A stretch of 64,000 bases of DNA from assembly GCA_963782475.1 (NCBI GenBank), contig CAWAJW010000012.1:682001-746000 (forward strand), read 5' to 3'. The stretch is from CAVQBP01 sp963782475 (GTDB taxonomy: Bacteria > Bacteroidota > Ignavibacteria > Ignavibacteriales > Ignavibacteriaceae). The notes beneath the pieces are model-generated. The model was not told the origin of the DNA. It worked only from the letters and a program-made list of their open reading frames with translations, and ran no database searches. Positions 19,233 to 31,300 of the stretch are shown piece after piece. Position 1 is the stretch's first letter, and each line of letters opens with the position of its first letter. Both the position numbers and the translations under genes were made by a program.

Positions 19233-20751
19233 TTATTCCATATAAAAACCCTCAAACTCAGGCTGACGGTACTTCAGCCAATATCTTTGAAGGAGCATTA
19301 TTTCATAGGGAAATGAAAAGATATTATTATTATATCGTAATGAAGAAATCCATTTAATTATTTTCCTTTGCAGGGCAGTAAGTTTGTAATCAGATATAGT
19401 TGGAGCATAACCGTTTAGAACTATTTCAAAGTTATGAATCTTATCAACCATTTTTTTTGTAAGCCAGGGAGTTAAAGGATTTCTGTGAGTATCAAAATTT
19501 TCCCAGGATGGATAAAGCCATTCTTCCAGCGTTTGAGGATATTTAAATCCTAGCTCTTTTGATTCATTTAGTAAACCCGATTCTTCCGTTGGTACAGGAC
19601 TAAATATATAAATTATAATTTCAGTTGAAGGATTAATTTCCTTTATCTTCTTAATAAAGATTATATCATCGTCGATCTGTTTTTCAACTTTTCCTGGTGT
19701 TTCGGCCGGGAATCCGAGAATAAATGAATATTCAGGTATTATATCGAATTTTTTTATTCGAGATGCAAATTTTTTTATCTGTTCCCCGGTTTGTGTACCT
19801 CCTTTATCCATTTTAGAGAGCATTTCATTATTACCGCTCTCGGCACCGAAAAAAATCATTTTGCAGCCGGAGCTCCTCATTAAATTTTAAAGTATCGTCG
19901 CTGTATTTATCCATTGTATCAATCCTGCTTTCTCCCCACCAGTTAATGCCTTCATTCAGCATCAAACGGGAAAATTCTGCAACCCGCTTTTCAGATACAA
20001 AGAAATTATTATCAAAAAACTCAATACCATTGATCCCGTATTTATTTTTCAAAACTATTATATCGGAATAAATATTCTCTGCGGATTTTGCTTTCCATCT
20101 TGCATTATATATGGGTACAATCCCGCAAAAAGCGCACGTAAAAGGACAACCCATGCTTGAATGATATGCAAATGTCTTAGTCCCAAGGAAGGTTTTACCC
20201 ATATAATTTTCAATGGGGTAAAATTTATCCAGGTTGCCGTAAGGAAGCGGCCTTAAAAAATTCTGATCCGGTATTTCACCTTTTTTAGTCTTTACAATTT
20301 CATTATCCTTTTTGTAAACAAGATTTTCAATATCATTTAGAAAATAATTGTTTTCTATAGCTTCAATTAGCTGCGGGAATGCATTATCACCGGGACCATT
20401 TATTATATAATCTATATAACCTGAATTAATTGAACTTATACTATGGTTGGAAGCAAAATAACCTCCCCATATTATAATCATATCGGGGAATTCATTTTTG
20501 ATTCTTTTTGTAATTGGGATTGCTTGTTTAATTTGCGGGCCGGGCATAACTGTAGATGCAAAATATTTGAACTCCCCTGTTATCAAATATCTCTTAATTT
20601 TTTCCCATGGATTAATTTCAAAGTTACCATCAACTATTACATATTCATATTTATACTGAATCGAAGCCGCAATCTGAAGTATAGATAATGGTACACGGTG
20701 GTTATATTTTCCGCTTCTCGGATTAAAAAAAATTATCTTGTTTTTTCCCAT
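19233..20751 (-). CDS. B12-binding-type radical SAM protein (frameshifted)
   Basis: About 505 aa. The N-terminal ~170 aa look like a cobalamin-binding Rossmann domain (PLSILQIAASIQ, IVDGNFEINPW, IIWGGYFASN). The radical SAM core has the cluster motif CPFTCAFC in SSMGCPFTCAFCG and later GINGIEFFDNNFF, FFGAESGNNEML and YSFILGFPAET. One extra base near 19878-19882 splits the protein between DDTLKF and MRSSGCKMIFF. It is the last gene of a four-gene operon with two methyltransferases and a glycosyltransferase. Members often methylate or rearrange unactivated carbons in lipids, sugars or natural products; the substrate here is unknown. Confidence 0.8.
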
Positions 20752-20787
20752 TATTTTAAAAAAATAAATATTTTAATGAATACTTGA

Positions 20788-21853
20788 CTATACTATGCCA
20801 AGTTTTGAATAAATTTCGTTGTATCTTTTTACTGTGTCTTCAATGGTAAAATGTATTTCTTTTTTATATTCTTTTTTATTGCAAAGCAATTCTTTTATGT
20901 TGCATAACATTTCGAATTTATCGCTGCAAATAAAAATTTTTTTTGAATCGGGGCAGGTAGCCTACGTTAAAAGAAACAACATAAAGTCCGCAATATAAAG
21001 CCTCGAGGAAAACAAGCCCCTGTGATTCGTATGATGATGTATGAAGAAATATTTTGCTCTGCATCATATAGTCAAGTACTCTGCTTCGCGGAATTTCTCC
21101 GATTAGTTGAATGTTTTTTGACAGACCCTTCTCAAATATATTCTTTTCAGTAATATGTTTTAATTCCCCGTCTCCAATTAAAACTGCTTTTAAAGTAGGA
21201 AAATCTTTAACCAATTCACCAATGATTTCGACGAACAAATTGTAATTCTTTAGTGGAATCAGCGAGCCTACACCTATTATATCAAAATTCCGATTGTCAT
21301 TGGACGAATATGAATTGTTATTATCAATCCCGAATGGGATAATATTAGCGGTTTTCCAATTGATAGATTTTTCAAAAATATCCGCAGCGAATTTTGAAAC
21401 CGATGTAATTGTAATTCCGGGGAAATATAGAAATCGTAAATATTTATTTGAGCGTTTGGCATCCTGACCCATAATGGTAGCAACATGAGGTATATGGAAT
21501 ATTCTTGAAAGAAGCTGTCCGATAAAAGCACATTCATTAAGCCAAAATGAATGGATGCCGACAATGTTAAATTTATATTTAATTTTTATAAAATATTTAA
21601 TTACCCTTATCCAGGTAATTAACCTGGAAATTTTTCCTCTGTTTTTTCCACCCGCTGAATAAATATTTATTTCATTCCAAAAATATTCATTTCGAATAAA
21701 TGGATAATGAAAAGAAATTACTAAAATATTTAAGCATGAATTAATTGAATGAAAATATTTTACATACAACTGCAGTGCCGGGATGCAAGTTGTATCTTCT
21801 TCATTCTGCGGGAAGCCCGGTACGAAAAAAACTATTCTGTTTTTTGAACTCAT
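20788..21853 (-). CDS. GT4-type glycosyltransferase (frameshifted)
   Basis: About 354 aa. It shows the GT-B pattern: an N-terminal acceptor domain (IVGIHSFWLNECAFIGQLL, HIPHVATIMGQDAKR) and the donor domain (IIPFGID, IGVGSLIPLKNYNLF, LIGDGELK, then HTSSYESQGLVFLEALYCG). An extra base in the four-G run at 20950-20953 truncates the frame; skipping it gives GYLPDSKKIFICSD and about 50 more residues ending YSKLGIV at the TAG at 20788. The ATG lies directly after the methyltransferase stop. Cytoplasmic sugar transfer to an unknown acceptor. Confidence 0.82.
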
Positions 21854-21854
21854 A

Positions 21855-22641
21855 TTAAATCAATTTATCGTCATCGTTTTTAATCATTATCCACGGAAAT
21901 GGAGAATCAGTATTATTAAAAAATTTGGTATAAAAATTATTTTTTTTCCGATTGCAGAGAAACACATGGTTGTATTTTTTGAGCTCTTCTATGGAATGAT
22001 GGAAATAATAATCAGACATCTCAGGGAAGCCGATAGTTTCATAATATCTTCTGGTCCTTTTTTGAGCATTCTTGATTTCATGAGGATTATAAATGGGTGA
22101 GTCTATAATATGTATTTCGCCGTCCTGTTTTATTAAATATAGTAATCTTTCCATCAGACAATTTATATTCATAAAATACTGAATTGAACTTGCAAGCAGA
22201 ATTATATCAAAATCTCCTTTTTCAAAATAATCGGCAAAAATATCAGCGTAAAAAAATTTATGATTATTTAAGTTATTAAATACTCTTGCTGCCTGTTCCA
22301 ATTCTTGTTGATTTAAATCAACACCTATTACATAACTATCTTTTATCAAAGCAAGATGATGAGTTAACCAGCCATTGCCGCACCCCAGCTCCATTATATT
22401 CAGCAGTTTATTTTTACTTTTTAAATATGTTTTAATTCTTTGCAAAGATTTTTTTCTTATTTTCCATTCAGCATATAATGGATGATTACTATTTATATCG
22501 GGGAGAGTTTTTAAAAGTCCATCCTCATAAATTCTATTCTCCTTTTTTCTAACATTTCAAATAAAGATTTTCAAATCTATTTGGCTTGTATTCAGATAAA
22601 TAAAAGACGCCTTTTTTAATATATAACTTTTGTGCAGTCAT
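21855..22641 (-). CDS. Class I SAM-dependent methyltransferase 2 (frameshifted)
   Basis: About 262 aa. The SAM-binding motif is NIMELGCGNGWLTHHLA, followed by VIGVDLNQQELEQA and FDIILLASSIQYF. The long C-terminal frame starts at 22445, but conserved upstream sequence (MTAQKLYIKKGVFYLSEY, then ENRIYEDGLLKTLPDI) is recovered if one base is added in the run near 22559-22561 and one in the T6 run at 22543-22548. The proposed ATG at 22641 overlaps the stop of the preceding methyltransferase (ATGA). Part of the two-methyltransferase, glycosyltransferase, radical-SAM operon. Confidence 0.72.
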
Positions 22642-23449
22642 GATTTTGGTAAATATTCTGCGGTTAAAATAAAATGATCTGCTAAATGGTTAAAAGGAAA
22701 ATAATTTGAAAAATATTTATCGAATTTGTTTAAATTTTTATAAATAGCAGGAAATCTCACCGGGAAGTTTTCCATGTAAGGCGGGGGAGTAAGTGAAGCT
22801 AATCCCTGCAATTTTATTATTTTGAATTTTTCACCAAGGGCTTTAACAGCCTGTCTTGGAGAATAATAAAAAGTATTAAAATATATTCCTTCTATATGAG
22901 ATTTATGTCCACTTTTTTTAAATCTTCTAAACGCGGTTTTGAGATGCCCGCGGAAAATTAAGGCTATTTCCCAGGGGCAAACCCGGGGCATCAAAACCAT
23001 AGTAATCTTCCCTTTTTTCTTTAATAAATCAGGGAAAAATTTAGTTACTTCCCGCAAATCCGGAGTACAGTTTAATCCGCCAAAATTCGAAAAGATATAG
23101 TCAAAAGGCCCGCAGGATATTTTATCCAGTTCGGTAAATGAACATTGCTGAACGGAAATCAGATTATTTAAATTATTTCTTTCTGCTTTACATTTAAGCT
23201 GATAAATCATTCCTTCCGATATATCGGTAGCATGAGTAAAAATCCATGTTGGGCAAAGAAAACGGCATCAGTGCCGGTACCGGCGTTGATCTCCAGAATT
23301 TTATCTCCTTCTCTCAAAAAATTCAATACATGATTTCTCACTTCCTCCCTCATAAACCTTAATGTTAAATGAAGCAATTCATAGTCATCGTAACCCGATG
23401 ATTGACGGGAAAAAGCTTCTTCTACATTTTTAAAATAATTTTCGCTCAT
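22638..23449 (-). CDS. Class I SAM-dependent methyltransferase 1 (frameshifted)
   Basis: About 270 aa. The N-terminus MSENYFKNVEEAFSRQSSGYD and motif I KILEINAGTGTDAVFFAQHG mark a class I methyltransferase. A missing base in the A5 run at 23238-23242 breaks the frame; adding it gives FFTHATDISEGMIYQLK, joining the rest of the Rossmann domain and a C-terminal part with YYSPRQAVKAL. First gene of the operon running leftwards to the radical SAM gene, and translationally coupled to methyltransferase 2. The substrate is unknown. Confidence 0.75.
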
Positions 23450-23704
23450 TTGAATTCAAATATTATTACAATAGTAAACGGGATGAAATTTTAGGGACTG
23501 GTTTTATAGGAGGATAATGTAAAATGTGCTATATCTCAAAAAATATTTTATATTTTATAAAATCAAATTAATTCTTAATTTTGTATTATATAGATAAGAA
23601 ATAAGCAAAAAGAAAATGAGAATATAAACAAAATCAAAGGTATATTTTATCTATAAAAAAAATTCATATGGTTTATTAATTTTTCATAATTTAAGGGGTT
23701 AATC

Positions 23705-24073
23705 TTGTTGCCAAGAATTTTAATCGTCGATGATGACAAACCTACAACGATTTTATTTGAACATTATTTACGGGACGTCGGAAATATAAATATAGCGGCA
23801 AACGGTGAAATTGCTATGGATTTGATCAATAGTAATAATTATGATTTAATCTTGATGGATATTAATCTAAGAGGGGAATTGGACGGGTTATCTCTTACGA
23901 AATATTTAAGAAAAATCGAACGATATAAAGAAATTCCGATAATAGCTATCACAGCCTTTGGTAAATATTATAAAGAAGATGCCTTATCAGCTGGCTGCAA
24001 TTATTTTTTAATTAAGCCTTTTGAAAAAAAAGATTTCCTGGAATTAATATCTAAAACTCTCAAAAAAGATTAG
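23705..24073 (+). CDS. Single-domain response regulator (CheY-like)
   Basis: Receiver domain of 122 aa with no output domain. It has the acidic pocket DDD near residues 9-11, phosphoacceptor Asp in LILMDINLRG, the Thr of AITAFG and the conserved Lys in LIKPF. Start is TTG (23705 or 23708) behind AAGGGG at 23693-23698. No histidine kinase lies nearby, so it is an orphan. It likely passes phosphate to, or binds, a partner encoded elsewhere. Confidence 0.88.
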   Translation: MLPRILIVDDDKPTTILFEHYLRDVGNINIAANGEIAMDLINSNNYDLILMDINLRGELDGLSLTKYLRKIERYKEIPIIAITAFGKYYKEDALSAGCNYFLIKPFEKKDFLELISKTLKKD

Positions 24074-24336
24074 CTGATCTATTCTTTGCCACAATATCTT
24101 CTTATCTTTAAGTATGCTTGCTCTAATTAATCTTTTTGAAAATCAAATTTAACATTTCGGAAATAGAGGATAAAAAAGTAAAAATTATAGATTTTTAATA
24201 CAGTTAGTTTATTTTTTAATAAAATTTATTATAAATTAAACGTTTGAAAAAAGAAATGATTAAAACCATATCTATAATTGCTTCAGAGTTATAAAAGTAA
24301 ATGAATGTATAATTCCAGTCTTAATCTAAACTTCGG

Positions 24337-25671
24337 GTGAAAATATTGAACAAAAAATTAATATTTGCCACAATTGTATCAGCTTTAGGAAGCTTCCTTT
24401 TTGGCTTTGATACGGCAGTTATCTCAGGTACTACAAAATATATAACTCAGTTTTTTAATCTTACCGATACAACTCTGGGTATTACCGTTTCAGTAGCACT
24501 TTGGGGAACGGTTATAGGTGCCATTGCTGTTGGAAAACCGGGTGATCTGTTAGGCCGACGTTTCATTCTTATAATTTGCGGTGTATTTTATTTCCTTTCC
24601 GCGGTCGGCTGTGCATTTGCCGATAGTTGGTATTTCCTGTTGTTTTCAAGATTTTTGGGAGGATTGGCCATAGGGGCATCATCTGTGATGGCGCCAATGT
24701 ACATTGCCGAAATTTCACCTGCGAAAATGCGGGGAAGACTTGTTGCAGTTGCCCAGTTTAACATTGTTTTCGGAATCCTTGTTGCATTTTTTTCAAATTA
24801 TCTTCTGGTAAATACCGGAATAAACAATTGGCGCTGGATGTTTGGAGTTGAAGCCTTCCCCGCTGCATTATTTTTTATCCTTTTATTCATTGTTCCCGAA
24901 AGCCCCCGCTGGCTGGTAAAAAAATCTCGTATTAATGAAGCTGAATCTGTTTTAACATCAATAGGAACTAAGAATGTTAAATCTGAACTTTCCGATATAG
25001 TCGATTCTCTAAAAGAAGAAATAGGTAAAGCGGGGACAAGACTTTTCCAGAAGAAATATAGATTTGTAATAATATGTGCTGTTCTGCTGGCGGTCTTTAA
25101 TCAATTATCCGGGATTAATGTAATTATGTATTATGCGCCTATGATATTTGAAAAAGCCGGGGCAAATACAGATTCGGCAATGCTTCAGGCAGTTGCTGTG
25201 GGAGTAACTAATATGCTATTCACAATAATTGCAATGTTTTTTATTGATAAATTCGGACGAAAAACTCTTCTGCTTATAGGTGCAGTAGGGATGTACCTTA
25301 CATTAGCCGGTGCTGCATTTAATTATTATGATGTATCATTTCTTGGCAATTCGGGAGTAGTTATATTTATCATTGGGTTTATAGCATTCTTTGCTTTATC
25401 ACAGGGTGCGGTCATATGGGTTTTTCTTGCCGAAATATTTCCAAATAAAATTAGATCAAAAGGACAAGCGCTCGGTTCATTCACTCACTGGATTATGAAT
25501 GCGGCAATAGGTTTACTATTCCCGATTGCATTATCTAAATTTGGCGGGGGAAATGTGTTTATGTTTTTCTCAATTATGATGGTGCCTTTTTTCTTTTTTG
25601 TCTGGAAGGTAATGCCTGAAACCAAAGAAAAATCTCTGGAGGAATTAGAAAAGCTTGTAGTGTCTGAATAA
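24337..25671 (+). CDS. Sugar porter-family MFS transporter
   Basis: About 444 aa with 12 predicted membrane helices. Sugar-porter signatures: GFDTAVISG in helix 1, GRRF in loop 2-3, RFLGGLAIGASSVMAPMYIAEISPAKMRGR, PESPRWLV, a second GRK motif (DKFGRKTL) and C-terminal PETKEKSLEELE. Inner-membrane hexose or pentose uptake by proton symport is expected. Start uncertain: GTG at 24337, or TTG at 24346 with GGGTGA upstream. It begins the mannoside-utilisation cluster and is followed by a ROK kinase. Confidence 0.9.
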   Translation: MKILNKKLIFATIVSALGSFLFGFDTAVISGTTKYITQFFNLTDTTLGITVSVALWGTVIGAIAVGKPGDLLGRRFILIICGVFYFLSAVGCAFADSWYFLLFSRFLGGLAIGASSVMAPMYIAEISPAKMRGRLVAVAQFNIVFGILVAFFSNYLLVNTGINNWRWMFGVEAFPAALFFILLFIVPESPRWLVKKSRINEAESVLTSIGTKNVKSELSDIVDSLKEEIGKAGTRLFQKKYRFVIICAVLLAVFNQLSGINVIMYYAPMIFEKAGANTDSAMLQAVAVGVTNMLFTIIAMFFIDKFGRKTLLLIGAVGMYLTLAGAAFNYYDVSFLGNSGVVIFIIGFIAFFALSQGAVIWVFLAEIFPNKIRSKGQALGSFTHWIMNAAIGLLFPIALSKFGGGNVFMFFSIMMVPFFFFVWKVMPETKEKSLEELEKLVVSE

Positions 25672-25710
25672 CATGATTAATTACTATATACATTTTCAAG
25701 AATAAAATAA

Positions 25711-26826
25711 ATGAATTATAAAGAAGATAAACGGATAGTAATGACTTTGGATGCTGGAGGTACAAACCTTGTTTTTACAGCTTTACAGGGGCAGAGACAA
25801 ATCATTAATGAATTTAATTTACCGTCAAATGCTGACAACCTTGATAAATGTATATCTTCAATCATCAGCGGATTCGAGCAGGTGAAGCGGAAAATTAATC
25901 AGCCTCCTGAAGCTATAAGCTTTGCATTTCCAGGTCCGGCAGATTATCTGAATGGTATAATTGGTGATCTTCCAAACCTGCCGGCTTTCCGAGGCGGAGT
26001 TGCTTTGGGTCCTTTATTAAAGGATAAATTTGAGCTTCCTGTATTTATTAATAATGATGGTGATCTTTATGCATATGGAGAAGCTATAGCCGGTTATTTG
26101 CCTTATATAAATAATCTTCTTGAAAAATCTGGCAGTTCCAAAAGATATAAAAATTTATTGGGCCTTACTTTGGGAACAGGTTTTGGCGCGGGTATAGTAA
26201 GAGATGGAAATATACACCTTGGCGATAATTCTATTGCTGCTGAAATCTGGCTGTTGAGGGATATATTAAATCCTTCAACCAATGTTGAAGAACATGTTAG
26301 TATTAGAGGATTGAGGAAATCTTATGCTTTATACGCAGGAATTAAATTTGAAGATTCACCAGCTCCATTGGAATTATTTCAAATAGCTTCAGGTGAGCGG
26401 CCCGGTAATAAAGAGGCGGCGCTGGAATCTTTTCATAAGATGGCTAAAGTAGCTGGTGATGCAATTTCTAATGCAATTACATTGATAGATGGATTAGTTG
26501 TGATTGGCGGAGGACTTGCAGGTGCTTCAGATATTTTCCTTCCATATATAATTGATGAAATGAACAGCAATTATACTTCGCCGGAAGGTGAACAATTCAG
26601 GAGGTTAGTTGCTAGTGTTTATAATCTCGAAGATCAAAACCAGCTAAATCGATTTCTAAAAGGCTCTGGAAAAGAAATCCCGATTTATAATACAAATAAA
26701 AAAATTAAATATGATCCTGAATTACGGATCGGTGTAGGAATTTCAAAAATAGGAGCCAGTAGAGCTATCTTTATAGGGGCGTATGCTTTTGCACTTAAAA
26801 TGCTTGATGAGAAAATTAAAATGTAA
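25711..26826 (+). CDS. ROK-family sugar kinase or regulator-like protein
   Basis: About 371 aa with the ASKHA phosphate-1 loop (MTLDAGGTNLVFTAL), the catalytic segment INNDGDLYAYGEA (Asp), and GLTLGTGFGAGIV. The usual ROK zinc motif CxCGxxGCxE is absent: the region after the catalytic loop reads GDNSIAAEIWLLRD with no cysteines, and an insertion (about 190-250) follows. There is no N-terminal HTH, so it is a kinase-like ROK protein and not a repressor. Between two sugar transporters and an alpha-mannosidase, it is probably the kinase for the imported hexose. Confidence 0.8.
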   Translation: MNYKEDKRIVMTLDAGGTNLVFTALQGQRQIINEFNLPSNADNLDKCISSIISGFEQVKRKINQPPEAISFAFPGPADYLNGIIGDLPNLPAFRGGVALGPLLKDKFELPVFINNDGDLYAYGEAIAGYLPYINNLLEKSGSSKRYKNLLGLTLGTGFGAGIVRDGNIHLGDNSIAAEIWLLRDILNPSTNVEEHVSIRGLRKSYALYAGIKFEDSPAPLELFQIASGERPGNKEAALESFHKMAKVAGDAISNAITLIDGLVVIGGGLAGASDIFLPYIIDEMNSNYTSPEGEQFRRLVASVYNLEDQNQLNRFLKGSGKEIPIYNTNKKIKYDPELRIGVGISKIGASRAIFIGAYAFALKMLDEKIKM

Positions 26827-26873
26827 TTAAATAATGAATGAATATTTGGAATTAAATCTGAAAGGAATTTTAA

Positions 26874-28295
26874 ATGGCAGTCATTGGTGGCCTAGCTCAA
26901 ACTAATTCAAATACTTTAAAAGAAAAAAATAAAAATACATACAGAGGCCCTTTTGCAATTATGACCTCTCTATTTTTTATGTGGGGCTTCATGACCGTAT
27001 GGAATGATATTCTTATCCCAAGATTTAAAGAAGCATTTACCTTGAATTATTTTCAGGCTATGCTTGTACAATTTGCATTCTTCGGCGCATATTTTGTCGG
27101 CTCGCTAATCTATTTTTTAATTTCTTTAACAACCGGTGATCCCATCGCAAAGATTGGTTATAAAAACAGCATTGTTATCAGTCTTCTTGTTTCAGCTTTT
27201 GGAAGCCTGCTTTTCTGGCCGGCTGCAAGTGCTACCTCATACGGATTATTTCTTATAGCTTTGTTTGTAGTAGGACTTGGATTTGCGATGCTTCAAATTG
27301 CTGCAAATCCTTATGTAACCATACTTGGTCCTGAGCGCACAGCCTCAAGTCGTTTAAACCTTGCACAAGGTTTTAATTCTGTTGGAACAACAATTGGACC
27401 TTTAATCGGGGGCTATTTAATCTTTCAATATTTTAACCGTGCCGGAATGCATGGAGCTGATTCGGTTAAAATACCATATCTTGCATTCTGTATTGTATTC
27501 CTAATTCTTGCTGTTGTTTTCTTTTTTATTCATCTGCCTCATGTCGGTGAAGGAAAAATTGAGAAGGGTGCAAGTGCATTAAAATTTCCTCATGTAGTTT
27601 TAGGTATTGTTGCAATCTTCATGTATGTAGGTGGCGAAGTTTCCGTCGGCAGTTCAATTATTAATTTTTTGGGACAGCCAAGTATAGCAGGATTAAGTGC
27701 TGTAGAAGCGAGCAAATATGTAGCATTATTCTGGGGAGGGATGCTGATTGGGCGCTTTATGGGAGCTGTTGAATTAAGTGAAATGAAATCTAATAGAAAA
27801 AATATATTTTTAGCGGTTATCCCCGTACTTGGATTTATAGTCATTTTCTTACTTCGGGGATGGGGAATAGCACGTGATTATTTACCTCTATTAATTCTCT
27901 GCTGGATAATGTTTCAATTTGGTAGATCAAACGCGGGGCGTTCATTAACAATATTCATGTTCACAATAGTTGCATTGCTTGCAGCGGCTATTATTTTTGG
28001 TGGAACTGTTGCGATGTGGTGTGTTGTAGGCGTTGGTTTATTCTCCTCCATTGGCTGGTCAAATACATTCTCACTTGCTTTGGAAGGGACAGGTGTATTA
28101 AAAAGCCAGGTCTCTTCTCTGCTGGTTATGGCAATTTTCGGAGGTGCTATTCTGCCGCCTATTCAGGGTCATATCGCCGATTTAGGAGGTTTGGAAATTT
28201 CTTATATAGTGCCTCTGATTGCCTATTCATATGTCGGATTTTATGGTTTGATCGGTCACCGGATTGGACAGAATCATAAAGTTGTAACTACTTAA
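26874..28295 (+). CDS. FucP/GluP-family sugar MFS transporter
   Basis: About 473 aa with 12 predicted helices. The opening FFMWGFMTVWNDILIPRFKEAF and later LGFAMLQIAANPYVTILGPE, RLNLAQGFNSVGTTIGPLIG are typical of the FHS (fucose/galactose/glucose) symporter group. AAGGAATTTTAA precedes the ATG. It follows the ROK kinase by 47 bp and precedes the alpha-mannosidase by 43 bp, so likely one transcript. Substrate is probably mannose or a related hexose released from mannosides. Confidence 0.9.
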   Translation: MAVIGGLAQTNSNTLKEKNKNTYRGPFAIMTSLFFMWGFMTVWNDILIPRFKEAFTLNYFQAMLVQFAFFGAYFVGSLIYFLISLTTGDPIAKIGYKNSIVISLLVSAFGSLLFWPAASATSYGLFLIALFVVGLGFAMLQIAANPYVTILGPERTASSRLNLAQGFNSVGTTIGPLIGGYLIFQYFNRAGMHGADSVKIPYLAFCIVFLILAVVFFFIHLPHVGEGKIEKGASALKFPHVVLGIVAIFMYVGGEVSVGSSIINFLGQPSIAGLSAVEASKYVALFWGGMLIGRFMGAVELSEMKSNRKNIFLAVIPVLGFIVIFLLRGWGIARDYLPLLILCWIMFQFGRSNAGRSLTIFMFTIVALLAAAIIFGGTVAMWCVVGVGLFSSIGWSNTFSLALEGTGVLKSQVSSLLVMAIFGGAILPPIQGHIADLGGLEISYIVPLIAYSYVGFYGLIGHRIGQNHKVVTT

Positions 28296-28338
28296 ATTAA
28301 AATGATAAAAAATTATAATTAAAGAGAGAAATGCAAAA

Positions 28339-31300
28339 ATGAAAATATCAAAATCTTTGTTTTTTCTTTTCTTAATCTCTGTTTCTGCATTTTCTCAGCA
28401 GAATAATTTAAAAGATAATATGTCCCGGACAAATGTCGATTTAACAGCAAAGAAATTAAATTCTCTAAGTACGTTATCTTATGATGATTGGAAAAAAAGC
28501 CCGAATCTTTCAGGAGGAACTATTATCAGCGGTGACCCTAGTTCAGTTAATTTTGATGATTCTAATTGGGGAACATTAAAAATTAATGAAAGAGTTACAG
28601 ATGATTCATGCTGGCTGAGAAAAGAAATTATTCTTCCGGAAAAAATTTTAGGTCAGCCTGTAAAAGGTGAAATTAAATTGCTTATATCTGTTGATGATTA
28701 CGGCTACCTATGGATAAATGGAGAAAGTAAAGGATATTTCCCGTGGGATGGAGAATTTATTCTTACTAAAGATGCTAAACCCGGTGAAAAATTTATTGTG
28801 GCTGTTAAGGCAATTAATGCCGGGGGTTCATTAAGATTATTAAAAGCAGAACTTGATATGAGCAATGTTAAGCAGCTCAAACAGGAAATTCAGGATATAT
28901 CCTTGAGTTTAAAAACAGGAGAGAAGCTTTTAAGTTTTGATACCTACCAGACGAATGCCAGAGTAACTGTGGATCCCGGAATTGATAAATCTACTCTGGA
29001 TAAAAATGAAAAAATAAAGCTGAATAAACTGTTACAGGAGGAAGCGCAAAAAATAAATATTGATGCTCTTGAAAAAGGGGATATTCCAAGATACCGGCAA
29101 TCGGTTGAAGCAGTTAAGGATGCTCTTAAACCTGTAGCGGAATTTTCAAAAAAATTTACCCTATTCTTTGATTCGAATGCTCATATTGATGCTGCATGGT
29201 TATGGCGTGACCTTGAGACCAAACTTATCTGCCGAAATACTTTCTCTTCTGTTTTGCATATAATGGATGTTAAACCGGATTTTACTTATACACAAAGCGC
29301 AGCTCAATATTATAAATGGATTCAGGATTTATACCCGGAAGTTTATAAAGAAATAAAAAATAGAATAAAAGACGGAAGGTGGGAAGTTGTCGGAGGAATG
29401 TGGATAGAACCTGATTGTAATCTTCCGAGCGGTGTATCCTGGGACAGGCAGCTTCTTTATGCAAAAAAATATTTTAAAGATAGTCTTGGCGTTGATGTTA
29501 AAATCGGATGGAATCCTGATTCTTTCGGGTACAATTGGAACATGCCGATGTTCTATCAGAATGCCGGAATCGATGCCTTCATTACTCAGAAAATCGGCTG
29601 GAACGACACAAATGTTTTTCCATACAGAGTATTTTGGTGGGAATCTCCCGATGGTTCAAAAATTCTTTCTTATTTTCCTTTCGATTATGTAAATACAATT
29701 ACCCAGGCTTTTGGTTTAGTCGATTGGTTAAGACAGTTTGAGGCAAATACGGGGTTTCGAAAGTTTATGATCCTTTTTGGAGTTGGTGATCACGGCGGCG
29801 GTCCTACAATCGATATGATAGATAGAATTGAACATCTTAAAAATGTTTTTATCTATCCGAAAATTGAATATGGTACAACAACTGAATATATCCAATGGCT
29901 GAAAAATCAGGATCTTTCCAAATTGCCTGTCTGGGATGATGAGCTTTATCTGGAATATCATCGGGGTACTTTTACATCTCATGGAAAGACAAAAAAATAT
30001 AATAGGAAATTAGAGAACCTCCTTACGGAATCGGAAAAGTTTTCTGCTCTTTCCACAATGTTTGGGAATCAATATCCTCAAAATGATCTAAAAGATGCCT
30101 GGGAAAAAGTAATGTTTAATCAGTTTCATGATATATTGCCCGGCTCCGGGATAAGAGAAAATTATATCGATGCAGAAGAAAAATATAAAGAAGCAGAAAA
30201 GATAAGTGATTTTACTTTAAATAATGCCTTCAATAGTATAAATAAGAATATTAATACTTCTGAAATTAAAGACGGACAACCTCTGGAAATATATAATCCT
30301 CTTTCATGGGAAAGAACTGATATCGTTAAATATAATTTACCCGAAGGTGATAAGAATGATTACTCTATTTGCGATATAAATGGAAAAGAAATCCTTTCCC
30401 AAATAGTTAAAAAAGATTATTACACCAATCAAATTTTGTTTATTGCCGCAGATATTCCTTCGTGTGGATATAAAACTTATATATTAAAAAAGAAAAAATC
30501 ATCTCTGCAGAATTCAAAATTAAATATTTCAGCTGATAAACTAGAAAACCAATTTTTTACGGTTATAATTGATACTTCTATCGGATGGGTAAAAAATATT
30601 CTGGATAAAAGAAACGGGAAAGAATTATTTAAAGATGAAGGAAATAAGCTGCAGCTTCTTGAAGATAAACCGGCACAGTGGGATGCATGGAATATTGGCC
30701 TTACCGGTACTGAATATCCTTCTCATTTTAGAAAATCAGAGGTTATTGAAAATGGTCCCGTAAGAATTGTTGTGCGGTTATATAGAGATTATTTGAAACC
30801 CGGGGTTATAAAAGATTATCCTACTCCAAATTTCCCATCTTCTTTTTTTACTCAGGATATCATTTTATATAATGATCTAGATAGGATTGATTTTCAAACC
30901 GATGTTGATTGGTGGGAAGAACACACGATGCTCAAAGTCGCATTTCCTCTTTCATTTAGTGACACTGTAGCCACATATGAAATTCCTTATGGCTCTATTG
31001 AAAGATCAACACAAAGAATAACCAAATGGCAAAAAGCCAGATTCGAGGTTCCTGCAGAAAAATGGGCTGATATGACTTCCGGCAACTATGGTGTAAGTCT
31101 TCTCAATAATTCAAAGTACGGGTATGATATTAAAGAAAATGTTATGAGATTATCTCTATTAAGATCGCCTAAATGGCCGGATCCGACACAGGATATGGGG
31201 AAACATAAAATTGATTATGCGCTTTATCCGCATGAAGGAAGCTGGCAAAAGGCAAATGTAGTTAGAAGAGGATGGGAATATAATGAACCTCTAATCGCGG

